Below are positions 1 through 7,451 of a DNA stretch of 51,437 bases, piece after piece. The notes below the pieces were generated by a model that ran no database searches, was not told the DNA's origin, and worked only from the letters and a program-made list of their open reading frames with translations. Source of the DNA: an uncultured Odoribacter sp. (GTDB taxonomy: Bacteria; Bacteroidota; Bacteroidia; Bacteroidales; Marinifilaceae); assembly GCA_910589025.1 (NCBI GenBank), contig CAJURM010000019.1:1-51437 (forward strand), written 5' to 3'. The translations under genes and the position numbers were made by a program. The first letter of the stretch is position 1, and each line of letters starts with the position of its first letter.

Positions 1-2
1 CT

Positions 3-1568
3 TTACTACGTACTTCCGACCGCACGGAAGTGATGAATTATTTTACGGCAATCACTCAACGTGACAGTACAGTGGGATTCCGGGGAGTATACAGTCTGTC
101 GGGGATTAAGATAGATGGCGGAGAAATAAAAATGTCCCTGGATACTGCCTGCTGGGGAGAAACGGATGTGTTGAATGTGACGGCAGCTTCTTGCCCGGAT
201 TTTCCCGATGTGCGTTTCCAATACAACTGGTATGTGAAGAAACCGGGAGAAGCGAAGTTTGATATAGTTGCCAATGCGGGCGGGGAATCGTTGAACTATG
301 AGCACTTTACAAATAAAACCGCTGCTCCGGTAGTTTATACATTCCGTCGTACGGGCATTTGTGCCATGGGTGTGGCGGAGAGTAATGAAGTAACGGTAAC
401 GATATTACCGGAACCGTTTATTGCTTCCTCCTATACCTTTAATCCTTGTCCGGTAGCGATACCGCATCGTTGGGAAGGGATGAAGAATACCTGGCGTATA
501 CAGGAACAGCCGAAAGCATTTGTTGTGGAGGATGGCAGCAATTTGTTGGTGGCTAATTTAACGGGAGATGGTACATATACTTTAATGGGTAGTACGGAAG
601 GATGTCCGGATGTGTTTACTACGAAAGTTCAGATATCCAATTCTTTGGTTTTATCAAAGGCTACGACATTCGGTTATACGGGAACAGCTCAGTGTGTCGT
701 TTTGCCAGCGGGTAAATATAAAGTGGAAGCGTGGGGGGCAGGTGGATTGAATGGAAGTTATTATCATACCGGGATAGGTGGTTACGGTGGTTATACGGCA
801 GGAGAAATACAATTACCGACAGCAACTTCTTTTATTATTTACGTGGGTTCTAAACCGAGTTCTGTCTCACAGCGAGGATTTAATGGTGGGGGAAAAGGGT
901 TTGTATATTATGGGAGTGGTAGTGGAGGCGGAGCCTCAGATATTCGCTTGCTAAATGCTGCATGGGATAATTTTAACGGTCAAAAATCTAGAATTATGGT
1001 AGCAGGAGGTGGTGGCGGAGCTTCTGGTTATGGAACGTATGGGGGAGCTACTGGACGAGGAGGATCGGGTGGAGGATTGACAGGATATAGTGGTACTTAT
1101 TCTGTTTGTTGTGCTGGAGGTACTTATCATACACCAGCTACAGCTGGGACTCAAACAACTGGAGGAATAGCTGGGCATTATAATGCGAATTATGGATATG
1201 CTGCTAAATTTGGAATAGGAGGAGATGGATATAATAGTGCTGGTTCTGGTGGAGGCTATTATGGTGGTGGTGGGCCGTATTGTACAACTCATGTTGTCGG
1301 TTCCGGTGCCGGAGGTTCGTCATTTATATCCGGTCATAACGGTTGCGATGCAATCAATGCTTCTTCTACATCGGATAACATTCTTCATACAGGACAACCG
1401 AACCATTATTCCGGTTTCTATTTCAAAAATACGATCATGATTGATGGTGAGGGATACCGGTGGACGAATACAAAAGGTTCCAAAACCAATATGCCGAATT
1501 TAGCAGGAACTGGAACCATGACGGGTAATACAGGTCATGGACAGGTAAAGATTACGCCGTTGAATTGA
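3..1568 (+). CDS. Glycine-rich secreted/surface protein, C-terminal part (5' end cut by window)
   Basis: The reading frame is open from the first bases of the window, so this is the last 521 residues of a longer protein; a GTG at 30 and an ATG at 33 lie inside the frame and are unlikely to be the true start. The first ~200 residues have alternating beta-strand character with paired cysteines and PKD/Ig-like phrasing. From about residue 215 there is a classic glycine-rich domain: a beta-rich opening (YTGTAQCVVLPAG, KVEAWGAGG) followed by many GGG and GGYGG runs and the phrase GGASDIRL, as in the Gly_rich families found in large Bacteroidota surface proteins. The end (GQVKITPLN) closes the domain and I see no type IX sorting domain after it. 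The role is probably extracellular structure or adhesion, but this is inferred from composition only. A hairpin terminator follows. Confidence 0.7.
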   Translation, partial: LLRTSDRTEVMNYFTAITQRDSTVGFRGVYSLSGIKIDGGEIKMSLDTACWGETDVLNVTAASCPDFPDVRFQYNWYVKKPGEAKFDIVANAGGESLNYEHFTNKTAAPVVYTFRRTGICAMGVAESNEVTVTILPEPFIASSYTFNPCPVAIPHRWEGMKNTWRIQEQPKAFVVEDGSNLLVANLTGDGTYTLMGSTEGCPDVFTTKVQISNSLVLSKATTFGYTGTAQCVVLPAGKYKVEAWGAGGLNGSYYHTGIGGYGGYTAGEIQLPTATSFIIYVGSKPSSVSQRGFNGGGKGFVYYGSGSGGGASDIRLLNAAWDNFNGQKSRIMVAGGGGGASGYGTYGGATGRGGSGGGLTGYSGTYSVCCAGGTYHTPATAGTQTTGGIAGHYNANYGYAAKFGIGGDGYNSAGSGGGYYGGGGPYCTTHVVGSGAGGSSFISGHNGCDAINASSTSDNILHTGQPNHYSGFYFKNTIMIDGEGYRWTNTKGSKTNMPNLAGTGTMTGNTGHGQVKITPLN

Positions 1569-1599
1569 AGGGTTGAAGAGTCAAAAAGGTGAAACGGAG

Positions 1600-1631
1600 C
1601 AGTGGAGAAATGCAATAGTTTTTCTCCACTG
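1600..1631 (+). terminator. Hairpin terminator after the glycine-rich protein gene
   Basis: A perfect 11-bp stem (CAGTGGAGAAA at 1600-1610 with its complement at 1621-1631) encloses a 10-nt loop and is extended outward by wobble pairs. A T/C-rich stretch follows. It lies 31 nt after the stop codon. Confidence 0.65.
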
Positions 1632-1738
1632 TTCTATTTCTTCACTTTGGTGCGAGAGGGATATCTGCTGCCTTTCGGAGGGAAGTGTAAATAAAAGTTA
1701 ATATTGGCATATAACAATAAAAGTAGAAGGAAAACGCA

Positions 1739-1746
1739 TAAATTTG
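1739..1746 (+). promoter_or_regulatory. Candidate -7 element upstream of cyuA
   Basis: TAAATTTG matches the Bacteroidota -7 consensus TAnnTTTG and lies 28 nt before the ATG at 1775. No TTTG at the expected 19-20 bp spacing is visible, so only half of the promoter is supported. Confidence 0.35.
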
Positions 1747-1774
1747 TTTGACTTAAATACTAAATCTTATCAGG

Positions 1775-3067
1775 ATGTGTCAGGTTACTAATGAACAGAT
1801 TGTTGATATTTTAAGACAGGAGTCGGTTCCTGCTTTAGGATGCACTGAGCCCGTAGCCTGTGCATTGGCTTGTGCCCGTTGTCGGGAGGAGTTGGATGGG
1901 GTTCCGGATGAGGTGGAGGTGTGGGTGAGTGGCAATATTTACAAGAACGGTATGGGTGTCGGGATTCCGGGAACGGGAATGACGGGTTTGCCGATTGCTG
2001 CTGCTTTGGGAGTGGTATGCGGCAGGAGTTGTTACGGTTTGGAAGTGTTGAAAGACGTGTCGGTGGGAAATAATCTGGAGGTGGCGAAAAGGCTTTTGGT
2101 TGATAAGGCGGTGGTTGTGAAGATGAAAGCGGATGCTGTGGATAAGTTGTATGCGGAGGCCATTTGCCGGAAAGGGGGGGATGTGGTGCGTACTGTTATT
2201 GTGCATGCTCATACGAATATTGTGCGGGTGGAGAAGAACGGGAAAGTATTGGTGAATCGTGAATATAGGATGGTGGCGGAGGACTGTAAGCGGCGTCCGG
2301 AGCTGAGTGTGGCCCGGATATGGAAGTTTATAGAGGATGTGGATGTGACGGAGATTGAGTTTGTGTTGGAAGGGGCGGAGATGAACAAGGCTATTTCGGA
2401 CGAGGGGTTGAGAAGCGCTTACGGTTTGCAGATAGGTCGGACGTTGAAGGAGAATATCGACAAAGGGTTGCTGGAGAATGATTTGTTGAATAATGCGTTG
2501 ATTCAGGCGACGGCGGCTTCTGACGCCCGGATGGACGGGTGTGAAAAACCGGTTATGACGAATTCCGGTAGTGGAAATCAGGGCATTACGGTGATATTGC
2601 CTGTGGTAGTAGCTGCTGAGTATTTCGGTTCTTCGCGGGAGCAGTTGGTGCGGGCGCTGGCGTTGAGTAATCTGATAGCGGCACATATTCATTATTATTT
2701 GGGACATTTGTCTGCGTTGTGCGGAATATTGATAGCGGGTACGGGTTCAGCCTCTGCCATTACTTATTTGATGGGGGGGAATTATGACCAGGTGGTGAAT
2801 ACAATCAAAACGATGTGTTCTAATCTTACGGGGATGATGTGTGACGGAGCCAAGCAGGGGTGTGCCTTGAAGGTGTATTCCGGGGTTTCGGCGGCAGTGC
2901 AGGCGGCTCTGTTGTCAATGAGAGGAATAAAGACGCACAATGACGGGATTATTGAGGATGATATAGAGAGGACGATCCGGAATGTGGGGGTGATAGGAAC
3001 TGCGGGGATGGAACAGACGGACCGGACGATTCTGGATATTATGACGAAGAAGAAAGACCTGAATTAA
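1775..3067 (+). CDS. cyuA: L-cysteine desulfidase / serine dehydratase-like protein (UPF0597, CyuA/YhaM family)
   Basis: The 430-residue length is the usual length of the UPF0597 family. Members are iron-sulfur dependent lyases that cleave L-cysteine to pyruvate, ammonia and sulfide, and they resemble the alpha chain of Fe-S L-serine dehydratase. The sequence shows the family opening with SVPALGCTEP near residues 17-26, the glycine-rich GNIYKNGMGVGIPGTGM stretch near 50-66, the MTNSGSGNQGI motif in the middle, and a cysteine-rich C-terminal segment (MCSNLTGMMCDGAKQGC) that would hold the cluster. The ATG at 1775 gives the full family N-terminus. It leads a same-strand cluster with tatD 5 nt downstream. 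Substrate preference between cysteine and serine cannot be decided from sequence; the family call itself is firm. Confidence 0.85.
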   Translation: MCQVTNEQIVDILRQESVPALGCTEPVACALACARCREELDGVPDEVEVWVSGNIYKNGMGVGIPGTGMTGLPIAAALGVVCGRSCYGLEVLKDVSVGNNLEVAKRLLVDKAVVVKMKADAVDKLYAEAICRKGGDVVRTVIVHAHTNIVRVEKNGKVLVNREYRMVAEDCKRRPELSVARIWKFIEDVDVTEIEFVLEGAEMNKAISDEGLRSAYGLQIGRTLKENIDKGLLENDLLNNALIQATAASDARMDGCEKPVMTNSGSGNQGITVILPVVVAAEYFGSSREQLVRALALSNLIAAHIHYYLGHLSALCGILIAGTGSASAITYLMGGNYDQVVNTIKTMCSNLTGMMCDGAKQGCALKVYSGVSAAVQAALLSMRGIKTHNDGIIEDDIERTIRNVGVIGTAGMEQTDRTILDIMTKKKDLN

Positions 3068-3072
3068 GGAGT

Positions 3073-3711
3073 ATGACGTATGTGAATGTACATACCCATG
3101 CGCGGGGTGAGGGGGTATATGTCCGGGACATCGGCAGAGGTGTCGGGAGGGCGTCGGGAGAGTTGTGTTCCTGGGGGATTCATCCTTTGTTTACAGAGGG
3201 AGGGGTGAGTATAGAACAGCTCCGGGAGGCTGCCGGGCGGGGGGAGATTGTGGCAGTGGGAGAGGCGGGGTTTGACCGGAATGCCTTGACAGCTATGGAG
3301 GAGCAAAGGAGGTTGTTTGAGGAGGAGGTGGAGATTTCGGAAGGGTATGGTTTACCCCTTATTATTCATTGTGTCAGGGCTTTCCCGGAACTTCTTTCGG
3401 TGTACAAGAGGAGGAGGCCTTCTCAGGCATGGATTGTTCACGGATATAATAATAATGAGGAGATTCTCGCCCAATTGCTTCGGCAGAATATGTATGTTTC
3501 GGCGGGGAAAAAGTTGTTTGTACCGCACTCCAATATTCGTCGCGTGTTGCCGCTGATTCCGCCGGAACAGTTGTTTCTGGAAACGGATGATTCGGAGTTG
3601 TCTATTGAGAGGGTATACCGGGAAGCGGCAGAGTTGCGGGGTGTTTCTTTGGAGGTGTTGTGCCGTCAGGTTTACGGAAATTTTAAAAGGGTTTTTCATT
3701 GTGAGGGGTGA
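3073..3711 (+). CDS. TatD-family metal-dependent hydrolase (short form)
   Basis: A TIM-barrel metallohydrolase of the TatD family, whose members act as Mg-dependent DNases or related phosphoesterases. The metal ligands are visible in order: HTH at residues 7-9, GEAGFDR near 62-68, IIHC near 97-100, VHGY near 120 and ETDD near 173. At 212 residues it is about 50 shorter than typical TatD (~260), the shortening being spread over loops. This compact form is common in Bacteroidales. The gene starts 5 nt after cyuA stops, so the two are almost certainly co-transcribed. No N-terminal signal is present, so it should be cytoplasmic. The substrate is not predictable. Confidence 0.85.
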   Translation: MTYVNVHTHARGEGVYVRDIGRGVGRASGELCSWGIHPLFTEGGVSIEQLREAAGRGEIVAVGEAGFDRNALTAMEEQRRLFEEEVEISEGYGLPLIIHCVRAFPELLSVYKRRRPSQAWIVHGYNNNEEILAQLLRQNMYVSAGKKLFVPHSNIRRVLPLIPPEQLFLETDDSELSIERVYREAAELRGVSLEVLCRQVYGNFKRVFHCEG

Positions 3712-3746
3712 GTCGGGATGTTGACCGGAGTTATTTCAGGGGATGT

Positions 3747-4301
3747 ATGAATCAGAAGGAGAATAAAAAAACATGGAAGGTGCTCGAGTCGGAGTATCTG
3801 ATTAAACGTCCGTGGCTGACGGCACGAAGGGATTGCGTCGAACTGCCTGACGGGAGGACGATTCCGGAGTATTATGTGCTGGAGTATCCCGATTGGGTGA
3901 ATGTCATTGCCATTACGAAAGAGGGGAGGTTTGTCATGGAAGAGCAGTATCGTCATGCGGCGGGGAAAGTAAGTTGCGAGTTGCCCTGCGGCGTGATGGA
4001 AGCTGGGGAGACTCCGCTCAAAGCTGCCAAGCGGGAACTTTTGGAAGAGACTGGATACGGCAACGGCGTGTGGCAGCCACTGATGGAGTTGTCGCCCAAT
4101 CCGGGTTCGATGTCCAATACAACCTATTGTTTCCTGGCAACAGGTGTGGAGAAAATAGCGGAACCCTGTCTTGACCCGACAGAGGATTTGTCTGTCTATC
4201 TTATGACCAGGGAACAGGTAAAGGAGTTGGTAGACCGTAACGGTATTTTTCAGTCGTTGATGGTAGCTCCGTTGTTGAAGTATTTTTATGAGTACGATTA
4301 A
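3747..4301 (+). CDS. NUDIX hydrolase, ADP-ribose pyrophosphatase-like
   Basis: A complete Nudix box is present at residues 82-104: G-x5-E-x7-REL-x-EE-x-GY (starting GVMEAGE, ending EETGY). It is preceded by the beta-strand-rich N-terminus typical of ADP-ribose/nucleotide-sugar pyrophosphatases (YYVLEYPDWVNVIAIT, EEQYRHAAG). The downstream SPNPGSM motif is the region that contacts substrate in ADP-ribose hydrolases. The frame is open from 3708 (GTG), overlapping tatD, but the ATG at 3747 is preceded by AGGGG and gives the expected 184-residue protein, so I chose it. It follows tatD by 35 nt on the same strand. A housecleaning role (ADP-ribose or similar) is inferred from the family. Confidence 0.82.
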   Translation: MNQKENKKTWKVLESEYLIKRPWLTARRDCVELPDGRTIPEYYVLEYPDWVNVIAITKEGRFVMEEQYRHAAGKVSCELPCGVMEAGETPLKAAKRELLEETGYGNGVWQPLMELSPNPGSMSNTTYCFLATGVEKIAEPCLDPTEDLSVYLMTREQVKELVDRNGIFQSLMVAPLLKYFYEYD

Positions 4302-4336
4302 ATGTGTCAGGGGTGTGATTTTATTTTAGAAAGAGT

Positions 4337-5062
4337 ATGGAGCATTGGTTGAGCAGAACAGAGTTGTTGTTGGGAGCGGATGGTTTGGAACGATTGCGGG
4401 GAGCTCATGTGTTGGTAGCGGGGCTTGGCGGTGTGGGGGCGTATGCTGCGGAGCAGTTGTGTCGTTCCGGTATCGGTGAAATGACAATTATCGACGGGGA
4501 TGTGGTGGAAATGACTAATAAAAACAGGCAGTTGCCGGCGTTGGACAGTACGGTCGGGTTGCCTAAAGCGGAGATTATGGCTGCCCGTTTCCGGGATATT
4601 AATCCGGATTTAAAATTACATGTTATCAATGATTTTATCCGGGATGAGGGGATGGTTGACGTGCTGGAAAGGACTTCTTACGATTATGTGGTGGATGCGA
4701 TAGACACGTTGGCGCCTAAGATATTTCTGATTTACCATAGTTTACAGAAAGGTCTGCCTGTTGTGAGTTCAATGGGTTCGGGGGGGAAACTGGATCCTTT
4801 GAAGATAGAGATAGCTGATATATCGAAGAGTTACAATTGCAATCTGGCCCGGATGCTTCGGAAAAGGTTGCATAAATTGGGTGTTTACCGGGGAGTGAAA
4901 GTGGTTTTTTCTTCGGAGTTTACCGACCCGAATGCCGTGGTGTTGTCAGAGAGCCAGAATAAAAAGTCGAATGTAGGAACCATTTCCTATATGCCCCCCC
5001 TTTTCGGTTGTTTTGTGGCTTCGGTGGTGGTGCGGGATTTGATAAATAAAAAAGATGCCTGA
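4337..5062 (+). CDS. tcdA: tRNA threonylcarbamoyladenosine dehydratase (TcdA/CsdL, ThiF-MoeB family)
   Basis: An E1-like adenylating enzyme that in known members converts t6A37 of tRNAs to cyclic ct6A. The ATP-binding Rossmann motif VLVAGLGGVGAYAAE lies near residues 25-39, and the acidic ribose-binding stretch IIDGDVVEMTNKNRQ near 51-65 contains the asparagine/arginine pair typical of the fold. The TcdA-specific phrases VVDAIDTLAPK and SSMGSGGKLDP are present. At 241 residues it matches family length. It lacks the paired zinc-ribbon cysteines of MoeB/ThiF, which supports TcdA over MoeB. Its stop codon lies inside the left arm of a strong bidirectional terminator, so it closes the cyuA-tatD-nudix cluster. 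Confidence 0.88.
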   Translation: MEHWLSRTELLLGADGLERLRGAHVLVAGLGGVGAYAAEQLCRSGIGEMTIIDGDVVEMTNKNRQLPALDSTVGLPKAEIMAARFRDINPDLKLHVINDFIRDEGMVDVLERTSYDYVVDAIDTLAPKIFLIYHSLQKGLPVVSSMGSGGKLDPLKIEIADISKSYNCNLARMLRKRLHKLGVYRGVKVVFSSEFTDPNAVVLSESQNKKSNVGTISYMPPLFGCFVASVVVRDLINKKDA

Positions 5063-5077
5063 TTTTTCAGGCATCTT
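5052..5077. terminator. Bidirectional terminator between tcdA and the PUR-alpha-like gene
   Basis: A perfect 11-bp stem (AAGATGCCTGA at 5052-5062 with its complement at 5067-5077) has a TTTT loop, with A-rich sequence to the left and T-rich to the right. It sits between two convergent genes and includes the tcdA stop codon. Confidence 0.85.
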
Positions 5078-5098
5078 GCTTTACTGTTTCATTTCATT

Positions 5099-5446
5099 TC
5101 AAATCTGGTCGAAGTCGACATCAAATTCATTTCTTTTTTTCTCCCCTTCATTAGGTGTCGGAATTTCCCCGCCCAGGGCGGCTTTGATGTAAGCTACCAC
5201 TTCATCCAATCCTTCGCTGAATTTTTCAAAGTCTTCTTTGTATAAAAAGATTTTGTGTTTCTCAAAATTTTGTGCTCCGTTATCGTCAAATTTCTTTTTA
5301 CTTTCGGTAATTGTCAGATAATAATCATTATTACGGGTTGCTTTCACGTCGAAAAAATAGGTTCTTTTCCCTGCTCTCACTGCTTTGGAATAAATTTCTT
5401 CCCGATCAATCATTTCCATGCCATCTTTTTTTTCGTATCCTTCCAT
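5099..5446 (-). CDS. PUR-alpha-like DNA/RNA-binding protein (DUF3276), copy 1
   Basis: A 115-residue single PUR repeat protein. The core (VRAGKRTYFFDVKATRNN, DYYLTITESKKKFD, KHKIFLYKEDFEKF) is the DUF3276 signature; structural work on PUR repeats shows a Whirly-like single-strand nucleic acid binding fold. The frame extends upstream to 5485, but the ATG at 5446 (MEGYEKK) aligns exactly with the start of the second copy at 17142, so I use it. The C-terminus has an extra acidic tail (NEGEKKRNEFDVDFDQI) that copy 2 lacks. A TACATTTG promoter element lies 37 nt upstream. The cellular role is unknown; it is a conserved, probably abundant Bacteroidota nucleic-acid binder. Confidence 0.85.
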   Translation of the reverse strand: MEGYEKKDGMEMIDREEIYSKAVRAGKRTYFFDVKATRNNDYYLTITESKKKFDDNGAQNFEKHKIFLYKEDFEKFSEGLDEVVAYIKAALGGEIPTPNEGEKKRNEFDVDFDQI

Positions 5447-5482
5447 TTTTAGCTTAAAAAATTTAATTAGACTTTTGCGCTC

Positions 5483-5490
5483 CAAATGTA
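5483..5490 (-). promoter_or_regulatory. -7 element TACATTTG upstream of PUR-alpha-like copy 1
   Basis: Read on the - strand the octamer is TACATTTG, matching TAnnTTTG. The identical octamer sits upstream of the second PUR-like gene, at a similar distance from its ATG. Confidence 0.5.
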
Positions 5491-5638
5491 GAAAAAAAAG
5501 ACAATACCCGTAACATTTTTTTTAAATAATTTACTTTTGGGAGGTTGCGGTGTCTTTTTTTATCCCGGGGGGTGGGGAAATAACTGTTAAATTCCGATAT
5601 AATTTGAAAATCCTTTTTATGGGTTTTAAATAAAACTT

Positions 5639-5646
5639 TATCTTTG
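5639..5646 (+). promoter_or_regulatory. -7 element TATCTTTG upstream of trpS
   Basis: TATCTTTG followed by CAAA matches the Bacteroidota TAnnTTTG -7 element. It would give a leader of about 80 nt before the trpS ATG at 5731. The -33 region is only a T-rich run, so this is supported by one element alone. Confidence 0.5.
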
Positions 5647-5730
5647 CAAATGATAGGCAGTATCTTCGCGTGATTCGGGCTTGTCCGATTCTGTTGCGGG
5701 AGTGTGCTATCCGTGTCTATAAAAATTATA

Positions 5731-6720
5731 ATGAAAATGGAGATTGTTGTCAGTGGTATCCGACCCACGGGAAATTTGCATTTGGGCAATTATTTCGGGG
5801 CTGTTAAGAATTTTCTGCGTTTGCAGGATGAGTATAAATGTTTCTTTTTTATTGCGGATTGGCATTCATTGACCACTCATCCGCATCCCGGCGATGTGAC
5901 GGTGAATGTACGTAAGATTCTGGCGGAATATCTGGCTTGCGGTATTGACCCGGAGAAGGCGGCTATTTATGTGCAGAGTGATGTGAAGGAGATACTGGAA
6001 TTGTATCTTTTTCTGAATATGAATGCATATTTGGGTGAGTTGCAGCGTGTCACTTCGTTTAAGGAAAAGGCCCGCAAGCAACCGGAGAATGTCAATGCCG
6101 GGTTGTTGACTTATCCGACGTTGATGGCAGCAGATATTATCATCCATAAAGCGAATAAGGTGCCTGTGGGGAAAGATCAGGAGCAGAATATGGAGATGGC
6201 GCGTAAGTTTGCCCGCCGGTTTAATACGATTTACGGGGTGGACTTTTTCCCGGAACCGGAATCCTATTATTTTACGGGAGAAGCGGTGAAGGTGCCGGGT
6301 CTGGATGGTTCGGGGAAGATGGGAAAATCGGAAGGAAATGCTATCTATTTGGTGGATGATGCCGCTACGATCCGGAAAAAGGTCATGAAGGCGGTGACGG
6401 ACAGCGGTCCGACGGAACCCAATAGTGTGAAGCCGGAAGCGATAGAGAATTTGTTTACCATGCTGAAGATTGTTTCTTCTCCTGATACGTATGATTATTT
6501 TAATGAGAAATACAATTGTTGCGAGATCCGTTACGGGGATTTGAAGAAGCAGTTGGCAGAGGATATTGTTCAGTTTACGGCACCCATCCGGGAGCGTATT
6601 CTGGAGATTTCGGCGGATGTGGCTTATATGGATAAGGTGGTCGCTCAGGGGGCTGAAAAAGCGCGGGAGAGTGCTTCGCGGACAATCAAGGAGGTGCGTA
6701 AGATTATCGGGTTTAAATAG
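5731..6720 (+). CDS. trpS: Tryptophan--tRNA ligase
   Basis: A class I aminoacyl-tRNA synthetase that charges tRNA-Trp. The ATP-binding HIGH-type motif appears as TGNLHLGNY near residues 12-20, and the KMSKS-type loop as KMGKSEGN near 200. The substrate-pocket phrases SGIRPTGN, FIADWHSLTT and VGKDQEQN are as expected. From ATG 5731 the protein is 329 residues, the normal size. The frame is open from 5704, but the nine extra codons do not match the family N-terminus (a second in-frame ATG is at 5737). ruvA follows 57 nt downstream on the same strand. Confidence 0.95.
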   Translation: MKMEIVVSGIRPTGNLHLGNYFGAVKNFLRLQDEYKCFFFIADWHSLTTHPHPGDVTVNVRKILAEYLACGIDPEKAAIYVQSDVKEILELYLFLNMNAYLGELQRVTSFKEKARKQPENVNAGLLTYPTLMAADIIIHKANKVPVGKDQEQNMEMARKFARRFNTIYGVDFFPEPESYYFTGEAVKVPGLDGSGKMGKSEGNAIYLVDDAATIRKKVMKAVTDSGPTEPNSVKPEAIENLFTMLKIVSSPDTYDYFNEKYNCCEIRYGDLKKQLAEDIVQFTAPIRERILEISADVAYMDKVVAQGAEKARESASRTIKEVRKIIGFK

Positions 6721-6777
6721 TGTTGTCTGGCCTGCTGGAATTTCCGGTAACGGTCGGAGCGTTTTTAAGTTTGGCGT

Positions 6778-7356
6778 ATGTACGAATATATCAAAGGAAG
6801 ACTGGCGGAAACCACGCCTGCCTATGCGGTGGTGGATTGTGGGGGGGTAGGATATTATATCAATATTTCAGTCAATACCTATTCTAAAATCACTACGGCA
6901 ACGGATGTTTGCCTGTATGTGCATCTGATTGTACGGGAGGATGCGCATTTGTTGTATGGGTTTTACAGCAAGGAAGAACGGGCATTGTTCCGGCAACTGA
7001 TTTCCGTGTCGGGTGTCGGAGCCAATACCGCAGGCGTGATGCTGAGTTCCATGACTACCGGTGAGATTGTCAATGCGATTGTGACGGAGAATGTGAATGT
7101 CATAAAGAGCGTGAAGGGTATCGGTTTGAAAACGGCGCAACGGGTAATTATTGAACTAAAGGATAAGGTCGGGGCGGCTGGAGTTGTCGGAGAACCGGTG
7201 TTTGCAGCCAATACTATCCGGGATGAGGCGTTGTCGGCGCTGGTGATGTTGGGGTTTGTAAAAGCGCAGGCTTCCAAGGTGCTGGATAAGATTATTGCAG
7301 GCGGTGGAGTGAGCAGTGTGGAAGAGTTGATAAAGTTGGCGTTGAAGCAATTGTAA
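6778..7356 (+). CDS. ruvA: Holliday junction branch migration protein RuvA
   Basis: The DNA-junction binding subunit of RuvABC, acting with the RuvB motor in recombination and repair. The three domains are visible: an OB-fold N-terminus (MYEYIKGRL to about residue 62), tandem helix-hairpin-helix motifs (LISVSGVGANTA and IKSVKGIGLKTAQR), and a C-terminal three-helix RuvB-binding domain (ALSALVMLGFVKAQA). Its 192 residues match the family. It lies between trpS and sprA; ruvA directly upstream of sprA is an arrangement I know from other Bacteroidota. RuvB and RuvC are not in this window. Confidence 0.95.
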   Translation: MYEYIKGRLAETTPAYAVVDCGGVGYYINISVNTYSKITTATDVCLYVHLIVREDAHLLYGFYSKEERALFRQLISVSGVGANTAGVMLSSMTTGEIVNAIVTENVNVIKSVKGIGLKTAQRVIIELKDKVGAAGVVGEPVFAANTIRDEALSALVMLGFVKAQASKVLDKIIAGGGVSSVEELIKLALKQL

Positions 7357-7451
7357 GCTCCGGAAGATGTAGTGAAAAAATAGTGAAGAGGAATAAATAA
7401 AAGGGCGGTTCCTAAATGGAAGGCTGCTTTTTGTTTCGGTTGAAAATTTAA

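Noticed and set aside
951..1292. Antisense serine/isoleucine-rich frame in the glycine-rich gene
   Set aside because: It is the complement of GGN-type codons; the composition is an artefact.
7357..7451. Attenuator or terminator between ruvA and sprA
   Set aside because: The GGTTCC / GGAAGG region pairs only partly, with mismatches in the stem, so it is not supported.
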